A program made the position numbers and the translations under genes. Shown piece after piece: positions 52,221-59,060 of a stretch of 59,060 nt of DNA. This stretch comes from Chloroflexota bacterium. Lineage in GTDB: Bacteria > Chloroflexota > Anaerolineae > Anaerolineales > Villigracilaceae. The notes beneath the pieces were generated by a model. That model was not told the DNA's origin, searched no databases, and was given only the letters and a program-made list of their open reading frames with translations. Every line of letters starts with the position of its first letter. Position 1 is the first letter of the stretch. The stretch spans positions 1-59,060 of the forward strand of contig JAKOVF010000228.1 in the NCBI GenBank assembly GCA_029782225.1, given 5' to 3'.

Positions 52221-53996
52221 TTACTGTTTCTCTACGATGTAGCAGACCAATTGGTCGCCGGGCTGAATATCGTTGAAGCTCTTGAAGCCAACACCGCATT
52301 CAAAGCCCTGACGGATTTCCTTCACATCCTCCTTCTCGTGGCGCAGGGACGAAAGATCGCCTTCATAGATCAAATCCGTGCCGCGGTACAAACGGACGCG
52401 CGCACCACGCTTCAATTCTCCATCAGTGACCTTGCATCCAGCAACACGTCCAAACTTGGATGCGGTGAAGACTTGCAAGACCTGTGCGCGGCCGATTACT
52501 TTTTCCACAACCTCGGGTTCGAGCATACCCTTGAGGGCCTTCTCGATATCCTCGGTCATGCGATAGATGATCTCGTACAGACGGATATCCACGCCCTCTT
52601 TTTCTGCGAGGCGCCGGGCGGCCACATCAGCCTGGACGTTGAAGCCGATGACGATGGCGTTGGAGGCCGAAGCCAGCATCACATCGTTTTCGCCGATGTT
52701 GCCGGTTTCAGCATACAGGATTTTGATTCCGATCTCGCCTTGTCCCAGTTTATTCAGCTCAGAAATGATCGGGTCAAGCGAACCCTGCACATCAGCCTTG
52801 ACAATCAGATTAAGTTCCTTTGCTTCACCAGCCTGGACATTCGCAAACAAATCTTCAAGCGAGACTTTCTTTCTGGACTGCGCCTGAGTTTTTGCCGCTT
52901 CCATGCGCGCAGTCACGATCTGACGGGCTTCGCGCTCCGATGCTACCACCTCAAAAATATCGCCGGCGGAAGGTACGTCGTTCAATCCCAGAACAGAAAC
53001 CGGTGTCGCCGGGCCAGCCTTCTGGATTGGCTTCCCTTTGAAATCTGTAATTGCGCGCAGCTTCCCATGTGTTGTTCCGGCAACAATGATGTCACCTGCT
53101 CGAAGCGTCCCATTTTGGACGAGCAGCGTAGCCACCGTCCCTTTGGACTTGTCCACTTCGGCTTCGATTACGGTGCCGATCACTTTGCCGCCCGGGTTGG
53201 CCCTGATTTCATTGCTGTCCGCCACGAGCAGAACACCTTCGAGCAAATCATCAATACCCTGCTTTTGCTTGGCAGAGACAGGGACAACCATAGTGGTACC
53301 GCCCCATTCATCCGGGACAAGCTCCTGCTCGGCAAGCTGCTGCTTCACACGCTCAGGGTTTGCATTGGGTTTATCCACTTTGTTCAGGGCAACGATCATG
53401 GGAACGCGTGCAGCTTTGGCGTGCGCAATGGCTTCCTTGGTTTGAGGCATCACGCCATCGTCTGCGGCCACGACCAGGATCACAATGTCCGCGCCTTGCG
53501 CACCGCGGGCTCTCATCTGTGTGAAGGCCGCGTGACCCGGTGTATCTAAGAACGTGATCAGGCGCCCCTTCTTCTCCACTTGATACGCACCAATGTGCTG
53601 AGTAATACCGCCCGCTTCACCCGCTGCCACGTCCGTTTGACGGATCGCATCCAGCAGGCTGGTCTTTCCGTGATCTACATGCCCCAGGATGGTCACGACC
53701 GGTGGGCGAGCCTTCAAAGATGTAGCATCCTCCCCCGCAATCGCCTGGCGCCAGAGCGGCACTTCGCCGGTCTCCTCCTGCTTCGTTTCTTCTACAACTT
53801 CGGGTACAGCTTCGAATCCATATTCGGCCACCACAATCGCAGCCGTGTCAAAATCCACAGCTTGATTGATGGTCGCCATGACGCCATTCGACATCAATTT
53901 CTTAATCAGGTCAATCGGGCTTTTCTGGATCATCTGCGCCAGATCGCGAATCACGATGCTGGATGGCAGCTCGATCTTGTGTCCGTTGCTACTCAT
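52221..53996 (-). CDS. infB: Translation initiation factor IF-2 (short form)
   Basis: 591 residues. G-domain motifs: GHVDHGKTSLLD, DTPGHAAFTQMR, NKVDKPNA and SAKQ. Domains II, III and IV follow. The N-terminal region is only about 100 residues with one IF2_N module (SSIVIRDLAQMIQKSPIDLIKKLMSNG), far shorter than the long variable N-terminus of E. coli. Strong AAGGAGG site. Confidence 0.97.
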   Translation of the reverse strand: MSSNGHKIELPSSIVIRDLAQMIQKSPIDLIKKLMSNGVMATINQAVDFDTAAIVVAEYGFEAVPEVVEETKQEETGEVPLWRQAIAGEDATSLKARPPVVTILGHVDHGKTSLLDAIRQTDVAAGEAGGITQHIGAYQVEKKGRLITFLDTPGHAAFTQMRARGAQGADIVILVVAADDGVMPQTKEAIAHAKAARVPMIVALNKVDKPNANPERVKQQLAEQELVPDEWGGTTMVVPVSAKQKQGIDDLLEGVLLVADSNEIRANPGGKVIGTVIEAEVDKSKGTVATLLVQNGTLRAGDIIVAGTTHGKLRAITDFKGKPIQKAGPATPVSVLGLNDVPSAGDIFEVVASEREARQIVTARMEAAKTQAQSRKKVSLEDLFANVQAGEAKELNLIVKADVQGSLDPIISELNKLGQGEIGIKILYAETGNIGENDVMLASASNAIVIGFNVQADVAARRLAEKEGVDIRLYEIIYRMTEDIEKALKGMLEPEVVEKVIGRAQVLQVFTASKFGRVAGCKVTDGELKRGARVRLYRGTDLIYEGDLSSLRHEKEDVKEIRQGFECGVGFKSFNDIQPGDQLVCYIVEKQ

Positions 53997-54096
53997 AGGC
54001 CACCTCCTTCAAAAGGATGTAAACCGGCAGGACCACCCTGACCGATTCACTCTTGACAAGACCCCAGCGGAAGCCTGTGAGCGCGTGGCTAGTCGT

Positions 54097-54408
54097 TCAC
54101 ATGGCTTTCTCGTGGGCCTCTGCCTCTTGCGGCAGAGAATTCATAAATTCCATAAGTCGCGCGCGGTCGTCCGCGCCAATTTCAGTTTTCAATGCATGCG
54201 CCAATGCGCCCTTGAGGCCGTTTTCCCAACAATGACGTTGGTCGTGCAAATAAGCACCCCGCCCGGCGAGTTTACCGGTTGGATCCACCTGCACCCCTTG
54301 AGAACCGCGCACAATGCGCACCAATTGCCGCTTGGGCTGGACTGTGCGACAACCAACGCAGGTCCGCTGGGGTACGTGCTTTACTCGGGTGACAGGTTTC
54401 TTTGCCAT
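54097..54408 (-). CDS. ylxR: YlxR/RnpM-type RNA-binding protein
   Basis: 103 residues, DUF448. HVPQRTCVGCRTVQPKRQLVRIVR and GRGAYLHD are family marks (usually GRGAYLC). Members bind RNA and, in some Firmicutes, modulate RNase P. Classic position between nusA and infB. A longer in-frame reading enters the palindromic repeat and is rejected. Confidence 0.92.
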   Translation of the reverse strand: MAKKPVTRVKHVPQRTCVGCRTVQPKRQLVRIVRGSQGVQVDPTGKLAGRGAYLHDQRHCWENGLKGALAHALKTEIGADDRARLMEFMNSLPQEAEAHEKAM

Positions 54409-54419
54409 GCTCCTAAACT

Positions 54420-54453
54420 CCCTCTCCCGCTGGGAGAGGGGTGGGGTGAGGGC
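54420..54453. repeat. Palindromic repeat, family 2 (nusA-ylxR gap)
   Basis: CCCTCTCCCGC-TGGGAGAGGG-GTGGGGTGAGGG begins a few bases before ylxR and touches the nusA stop codon. Confidence 0.75.
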
Positions 54454-56315
54454 TACCAATCCTCTTCGCCTGCTTCGTCGCCGCGCTTGTGTTTCTTGCG
54501 GCCAACGACTTCACCGCGCTCTTCATCTAGCACGAGTTCGACGCTGCTTTTCTTTTTCTTCTTACCTTTTTTCTTGTCGGCATCCTCGTCGCTCTCGCCG
54601 GAGGATTGGAAGATCTCAGGCTTCATCTTGAACAGCTCGTCCAGGGAGACTCCATCCTTGGCATTCTCATCCTCAGGCTCCTCGACGACCTTCTTCGATT
54701 CTTTCCTGACCTCACCTGGCTTCTCAGCAACCGGCGTTTCCTCCACCGCAACAGGCTCAGGCTGTTCTACTTCGGCGACCGGGACCTCCTCCGCTGCAAC
54801 ATGTTCCGGCTGAGCCTCGGGGAAGGTCAACGCAGCCAGGGATTCCTCAATGCTCTGCATGGCTTTGGGGCCAATCCCTGGCAGACCAAGCACCTTGTTT
54901 GGTTCAGATTTCAAGCTCAACATCAAGTCGCCAACGGTCTCAAAACCAGCCTCGACCAGGATATTGAAGACGTGCTCTTTGATGCCCGCCTGGTCGAGAG
55001 GCATTTCGAATGCAGCGAGAGGAACTTCTGCACGGGCCGCAGCGGTGCGTTCTTCCTCGGCGCGGACAGCCTCCTCCTTGATCTGGATGGTGCGGCGCTC
55101 CACGCGATCCACAAACTGGCTGAGAGCGCTATATTCCTCTGGTGTGACCGGGCGGCCCTCGGCCTTCTTCGCAAGAATTTCCTGGATTTGGGGCATGGCC
55201 TCAGCCACAGCAGGCAGCATCGCGGCGAGAGGCGGATCGTTCTGCATCTTCGCGAGCGAGTCGCCCGCGGCTTCGGTCAGGGACTTGATATCAATGCGCC
55301 AGCCAGTGAGCTTCGCAGCCAGGCGGGCATTCTGTCCATCGCGGCCGATTGCGAGACTTAATTGGTCTTCACCAACCACCACCGTCGCGGTCCGCGCGCT
55401 TTCGCCATCCGCCAGATAGACACCGCTAACGCGAGCCGGGCTGATGGCCTTTGAAATATAAACAACGGGATCTGGATCCCACTGGATAATGTCAATCTTC
55501 TCGTCGTGCAATTCCTTGACAATGGCCTGGATGCGCACGCCCTTGATGCCCACGCATGCGCCGACGGGGTCAACGCCTGCCTGTGTGGCAGAGACAGCCA
55601 CCTTGGCACGCGCACCTGGTTCACGCGCGATGGCGCGGATCTCAACAATGCCATGATAGATTTCAGGGACTTCGTTTTCGAGCAGGCGGCGCAGGAAGTT
55701 ACGATGCGCACGGGAAAGAACGATCTGCGGACCGCGCGACCCATCCTTCACTTCCATGACGACTGCCCGCACACGATCATGTAATTTCAGGCGCTCGCCC
55801 GGAATCTTCTGATTGTTGGGCATCACCCCTTCAGCCTTCATATCGAGACCGATGGTTGTGCCCTGGGCATTCGCGGCCTGAATAATTCCGGAAACGATTT
55901 CGCCCACCTGACGCTCAAAATATTGCATCTGATTGGAGCGCTCCGCCTCGCGGATGCGCTGCTGGATCACCTGGCGGGCGGTCTGGGCAGCCACGCGGCC
56001 AAAGTCCGCGGGCGTGGTTTCCACGATCACCATGTCGTTGAGTTGAGCCTCAGGGTTGACCTTGCGTGCATCTTCCAGGAGCACTTCCGTACGATCATCC
56101 AGGACGCTGTCGACAACTTCCTTCTCCGCGTAGATCGCTACCTTACCAGTATCGGGGTCAACTTTGGCTTCAACATGTTGTGCCGTGGACGCGTTTACAG
56201 CCCGCCGATAGGCCGAAACCATCGCCGACTCGATCGCGGTCAAGATAATGTCCTTGGAAAGCTGTTTCTCTTCCAGCACTTCATTGAAGGCCAGGGCAAA
56301 CTCGTTCTTCGTCAT
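54453..56315 (-). CDS. nusA: Transcription termination/antitermination factor NusA
   Basis: 620 residues. N-terminal RNAP-binding domain (about 1-130), S1 domain (about 135-200), KH1/KH2 (about 205-345: [38 protein letters not shown]). Then an added helical segment, a helix-hairpin-helix region (about 440-485, [17 protein letters not shown]) and a very acidic/Lys-rich tail (about 490-620). Common NusA is 350-500 residues, so the C-terminal extension is long. No rimP gene precedes it; a methyltransferase is divergent instead. Confidence 0.95.
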   Translation of the reverse strand: MTKNEFALAFNEVLEEKQLSKDIILTAIESAMVSAYRRAVNASTAQHVEAKVDPDTGKVAIYAEKEVVDSVLDDRTEVLLEDARKVNPEAQLNDMVIVETTPADFGRVAAQTARQVIQQRIREAERSNQMQYFERQVGEIVSGIIQAANAQGTTIGLDMKAEGVMPNNQKIPGERLKLHDRVRAVVMEVKDGSRGPQIVLSRAHRNFLRRLLENEVPEIYHGIVEIRAIAREPGARAKVAVSATQAGVDPVGACVGIKGVRIQAIVKELHDEKIDIIQWDPDPVVYISKAISPARVSGVYLADGESARTATVVVGEDQLSLAIGRDGQNARLAAKLTGWRIDIKSLTEAAGDSLAKMQNDPPLAAMLPAVAEAMPQIQEILAKKAEGRPVTPEEYSALSQFVDRVERRTIQIKEEAVRAEEERTAAARAEVPLAAFEMPLDQAGIKEHVFNILVEAGFETVGDLMLSLKSEPNKVLGLPGIGPKAMQSIEESLAALTFPEAQPEHVAAEEVPVAEVEQPEPVAVEETPVAEKPGEVRKESKKVVEEPEDENAKDGVSLDELFKMKPEIFQSSGESDEDADKKKGKKKKKSSVELVLDEERGEVVGRKKHKRGDEAGEEDW

Positions 56316-56496
56316 GATACTTGCTCCATTACTCCTATATCCAATGCTTCACGAAAATCGAGAGGATTCCCTTCTTGATTTCGTGACCTCCTGATATTAC
56401 AAGCAGAAAAGTGGGGGTTGCCCACTTCTCGGTGCTTCCAGTAACTCGGTTCGTCGTGCGTCATTATTTTAGCATAGGCGCTATAAAGTTGCAAGA

Positions 56497-56502
56497 TATA
56501 AT
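56497..56502 (+). promoter_or_regulatory. -10 box for a leaderless methyltransferase gene
   Basis: Consensus TATAAT ends 7 nt before the ATG at 56510; no ribosome site. Confidence 0.55.
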
Positions 56503-56509
56503 AACGCCC

Positions 56510-57244
56510 ATGAATCAACGAGACCTTAACAAAGCAGCACTGCGGGGAGAACCCTCCTATGTCTGGCGGGCCGGGCAGGATCGCCGTCTGGACATGATCC
56601 TTCATGCCGCAGGTGAGCGAATTCGTGGGCAGGTGCTGGAGGATGGCTGCGGGGTGGGAATGTATGTGAAACGGCTAACAGATAAAGGATCCCACGTGAC
56701 CGGATTGGAGTATGACTTTGACCGGGCGGCTGAGGCAAAGATCCAAAGCGATGAAATCGTCAACGCCGCAGGGGAATTCCTCCCGCTTCCATCCTCGACC
56801 TTTGACCTGGTCCTGAGTCATGAAGTGATCGAACACGTTCAAAGTGATGTCTTCGCAATTCGAGAGATGATCCGCGTATTGAAACCCGGGGGCCGCGTGG
56901 TGCTCTTTTGCCCGAACCGCGGCTATCCGTTCGAGACGCACGGCCTCTACTGGAAGGGAAAATATTATTTTGGCAACAAGCCGTTTGTGAACTACCTGCC
57001 GCGCAAATGGCGGGATAAGCTCGCACCTCACGTGCGCGTTTATTCCAACCGGGACTTGCAACAGCTATTCGAAGGCCTGCCAGTGAAGTTCATCGAGCGC
57101 ACGATTATTTTTGGCGCATACGATAACATCATCGCGCGCTTCGGAGCGCCTGGAAGGATTCTGCGGGCGATTCTGCAATTTCTTGAGAGAACGCCGCTTA
57201 AAGGATTCGGATTATCGCACTTCTGGGTAATTGAGAAGGCCTAG
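56510..57244 (+). CDS. Class I SAM-dependent methyltransferase
   Basis: 244 residues, Methyltransf_11-like. SAM motif I VLEDGCGVGMYVKRL, acidic end of strand 2 GLEYD, motif around SHEVIEHVQSD, and MIRVLKPGGRVVLFCPNRG. The C-terminal half (KWRDKLAPHVRVYSNRDLQQLF) is typical for methyltransferases of lipids or glycans. Substrate unknown. Start ATG 56510 chosen from the -10 box. Confidence 0.88.
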   Translation: MNQRDLNKAALRGEPSYVWRAGQDRRLDMILHAAGERIRGQVLEDGCGVGMYVKRLTDKGSHVTGLEYDFDRAAEAKIQSDEIVNAAGEFLPLPSSTFDLVLSHEVIEHVQSDVFAIREMIRVLKPGGRVVLFCPNRGYPFETHGLYWKGKYYFGNKPFVNYLPRKWRDKLAPHVRVYSNRDLQQLFEGLPVKFIERTIIFGAYDNIIARFGAPGRILRAILQFLERTPLKGFGLSHFWVIEKA

Positions 57245-57278
57245 AATTTGATGCTGCGGATGTGTAATGTCTGCAATG

Positions 57279-57320
57279 AAAAGCACATGGCCCCACAAGA
57301 TGCTCGTGGGGCCGTGTTAT
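57279..57320. terminator. Bidirectional terminator between methyltransferase and lpdA
   Basis: 12-bp stem with one G-U (57285-57296 with 57306-57317), 9-nt loop. TTTT on the minus side serves lpdA; weaker Ts on plus. Confidence 0.8.
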
Positions 57321-57337
57321 TCTCCAGCTGTGATTCC

Positions 57338-58738
57338 CTAGATATGGATCGGCGCTCCCTCTGCTCCATGTGCCGCTTCCATCAGCACTTCTGAAAGCGT
57401 GGGGTGAGCATGAACGTTGCGCGCAATTTCATGTGGAGTCAATTCCATCAAATGGGCGAGCGTAAGCTCGGGCAGTAATTCGGTCACTTCGGGGCCAATC
57501 ATGTGCGCGCCCAAAATCTCTCCGTACTTTTCATCCACCACCAGCTTGACCCAGCCGGCATAATCACCGAGACCGAGGGCCTTACCATTGGCCTGGAATG
57601 GGAAGCGGCCAATTTTGACTTGATAACCGCGCTCTTTTGCCTGCGCTTCCGTCAATCCAAACGACGCGATCTGCGGCTGGCAGTAAGTTGCACGCGGCAT
57701 CATTTCGTAATCAAGTGTAACTGTCTCTGCACCCGCAATATTTTCGGCAGCCACGATGCCCATCGCCGACCCGACGTGCGCCAGCATCAGCTTACCGGTT
57801 ACATCACCGATCGCGTAGATGGTAGGCACACTGGTCTGCATCTTTTCGTTGATCTCGATGAAGCCGCGCTCGTTGACCTTGACGCCCGCCTCCTCCAGCC
57901 CGATTCCCTTTGTATTGGGACGAAACCCAATCGCAACCAGAGCCTGCTCCGCTTCGAGGGTCGTTTCCTTCCCTTCAGCAGAGACCTTAACCTTGACTCC
58001 GCTATCCGTCGCTTCAACTGATTCGACCTTATTCCCCACCAGACACTTGATCTTGCGCTTGTCGAATTCTTTCTTTAGCTCCTTCGAGACTTCTTCATCC
58101 TCCAGCGGCACCAGACGTGGCAGCATCTCGACAACCGTCACATCCACGCCGTAGGAACTCCAAACAGTGGCAAACTCCACTCCAATGGCGCCGGAACCGA
58201 TCACGATTACGGATTTCGGCAATTTCTCCTGAAGGATGGCTTCGAGATAGGTCACGACCTTCTGACCATCCACTTTCCATGCTCCAGGCACGGCAGCCGA
58301 CGCGCCCGTGGCAACGATAAAGTTCTTTGCCTTGATTTCGGTCGCTTTGCCATCCTTATCCGTCACGAATAGCGTATCTTTTGCCTTGAACTTCGCCTCC
58401 CCCATGTAGACTGTAATACCGTTTTTCTTCATCAAGAATCCGACACCTTTGGTCAGACGGTCTGAATTCTGGCGCGAACGTTTGACGGCTACACCGTAAT
58501 CGAGCTGCAAATTCTCGAAAGAAAAACCGAAGTCCTTGCCTCGTTCGCGCAGGATGTGGGCGACTTCAGCATTCTTGAGCAGGGACTTGGACGGAATGCA
58601 CCCGACGTTCAAACAGACCCCACCCAGCCATTGTTTGTCGATGATCGCAGTTTTCTGCTTCAGTTGTGCGGCGCGGATCGCAGCTACGTATCCCGCGGGC
58701 CCGGCGCCGATCACAACGACATCGAAATTCTCTGCCAT
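57338..58738 (-). CDS. lpdA: Dihydrolipoamide dehydrogenase (E3)
   Basis: Flavoprotein of 2-oxo acid dehydrogenase and glycine cleavage complexes, 466 residues. FAD motif [18 protein letters not shown], redox disulfide [16 protein letters not shown] motif [12 protein letters not shown], second FAD motif YAIGDVTG, C-terminal His-Pro in HAHPTLSE with Glu. AAGGAGG ribosome site. No E1/E2 genes nearby. Confidence 0.96.
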   Translation of the reverse strand: MAENFDVVVIGAGPAGYVAAIRAAQLKQKTAIIDKQWLGGVCLNVGCIPSKSLLKNAEVAHILRERGKDFGFSFENLQLDYGVAVKRSRQNSDRLTKGVGFLMKKNGITVYMGEAKFKAKDTLFVTDKDGKATEIKAKNFIVATGASAAVPGAWKVDGQKVVTYLEAILQEKLPKSVIVIGSGAIGVEFATVWSSYGVDVTVVEMLPRLVPLEDEEVSKELKKEFDKRKIKCLVGNKVESVEATDSGVKVKVSAEGKETTLEAEQALVAIGFRPNTKGIGLEEAGVKVNERGFIEINEKMQTSVPTIYAIGDVTGKLMLAHVGSAMGIVAAENIAGAETVTLDYEMMPRATYCQPQIASFGLTEAQAKERGYQVKIGRFPFQANGKALGLGDYAGWVKLVVDEKYGEILGAHMIGPEVTELLPELTLAHLMELTPHEIARNVHAHPTLSEVLMEAAHGAEGAPIHI

Positions 58739-58760
58739 GCTATCCTCCTTACAAAAAAGA

Positions 58761-58796
58761 AAAAGGGTTAAAGGGATTATACCCTTAACCCTTTTC
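58761..58796 (+). terminator. A/T-tailed hairpin upstream of lpdA
   Basis: AAAAGGGTTAA(A)GGG with CCCTTAACCCTTTT, one bulged A. Terminator-like in both directions; it may end transcription arriving from the right toward lpdA. Confidence 0.6.
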
Positions 58797-58820
58797 TGTC
58801 ATTGCGAGCCCAGGCGGGGG
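58797..58820. repeat. Truncated palindromic repeat, family 1
   Basis: TGTCATTGCGAGCCCAGGCGGGG is the left end only; the IS1-type remnant follows at once, so the repeat seems interrupted. Confidence 0.6.
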
Positions 58821-59060
58821 GAGTGTCCAAGGACGGAAGTAAAATAGAGAGATGAAATGTCCAAGCTGCCGCCGGCTCCAGTGCCTCAAAAACCCAAAGT
58901 CGCAGAACTGGACGAGTTGTACACCTTTTTGAAGCGGAAAAAAACAAAATCTACGTCTTGACCGTGGTCGATCGAGCTACACATTGCCTTCTCAGCTGGG
59001 ATGCGGTCCACGAAAGGAGTACAGCCAATCTGCAAACCTGTCTCGAACGTGCACCCCAAG
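58821..59060 (+). mobile_element. IS1-family element fragment (left part)
   Basis: Transposase-like sequence inserted beside a truncated palindromic repeat. No terminal repeat could be confirmed because the right end is outside the window. Confidence 0.5.
58857..59060 (+). pseudogene. IS1-type transposase remnant, frameshifted and cut by window end
   Basis: One frame reads VAELDELYTFLKRKK, then hits a stop. The frame one base back continues from the A7 run near 58940 as NKIYVLTVVDRATHCLLSWD, like the catalytic part of IS1 InsB. A zinc-finger start (MKCPSC at 58852) appears in another frame with the usual InsA middle missing. So the copy is internally deleted. Adding one A restores the joined frame; either a deletion or -1 slippage explains it, though the heptamer phase is not the classical one. 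Confidence 0.65.

Noticed and set aside
52251..53549. Long open frame of 432 codons on the plus strand
   Set aside because: It is the antisense shadow of infB, whose motifs are unmistakable on the minus strand; no ribosome site or family match.
1..59060. CRISPR arrays, tRNA and rRNA genes
   Set aside because: No regularly spaced repeats and no cloverleaf-like or rRNA-like sequence noticed by eye; the repeats present are dispersed palindromes.

Overview
The window looks like a chromosomal segment of an Anaerolineae-type Chloroflexota bacterium. This is inferred from Pro/Thr-rich (TPT-type) linkers in secreted proteins, a bacterial/archaeal-type inositol-1-phosphate synthase, a cytochrome c maturation locus with a CxxxY-type CcmE, dispersed palindromic repeats, and several genes that appear to lack leaders. 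No rRNA, tRNA or CRISPR array was seen.

Layout. (1) 1-3.5 kb: heat-shock operon hrcA-grpE-dnaK (minus) behind a promoter and a perfectly spaced CIRCE operator; dnaK runs off the left edge. (2) 3.6-24.5 kb: signalling and envelope genes: a Ser/Thr kinase with a beta-propeller sensor, PAP2 phosphatase, transglutaminase-like membrane protein, GAF-PAS-adenylate cyclase, M20 peptidase, PfkB kinase, GAF histidine kinase, inositol-1-phosphate synthase, a deacetylase-like lipoprotein, HIT protein, a double-length ThyX, aldo/keto reductase, LysM lipoprotein, an oligopeptide-binding protein and a gluzincin protease. (3) 24.7-33.7 kb: a full cytochrome c maturation (system I) locus E-F-H-G-(CcmI-like)-(cytochrome c lipoprotein)-A-B-C-D. 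(4) 33.8-42.7 kb: electron-transfer and accessory genes: an SLT-domain secreted protein, an orphan AbrB protein, a 14-haem cytochrome c lipoprotein whose frame contains one UGA followed by a SECIS-like hairpin (probable selenocysteine), a four-domain rhodanese lipoprotein, a LysR regulator and a NarI/HdrD-type membrane Fe-S oxidoreductase. (5) 42.9-45 kb: a CorA magnesium channel behind a 29-codon acidic/proline leader ORF, and an SMP-30 lactonase. (6) 45-56.3 kb: information-processing operon on the minus strand: nusA-ylxR-infB-rbfA-nrnA-truB-ribF-recG-coaD and a coiled-coil protein. (7) 56.5-59 kb: methyltransferase, dihydrolipoamide dehydrogenase and an IS1-type transposase remnant.

How it fits together: the ccm locus makes haem c proteins, and the large cytochrome and the cytochrome c lipoprotein nearby are its natural clients. 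The cytochrome, rhodanese and NarI/HdrD genes suggest respiratory or extracellular electron transfer, possibly sulfur- or selenium-linked. The strongest candidate for something undescribed is the putative selenocysteine-containing 14-haem cytochrome paired with the tetra-rhodanese. Next are the candidate Mg-sensing leader upstream of corA and the ThyX pseudo-dimer, whose signature residues are divided between its two halves.
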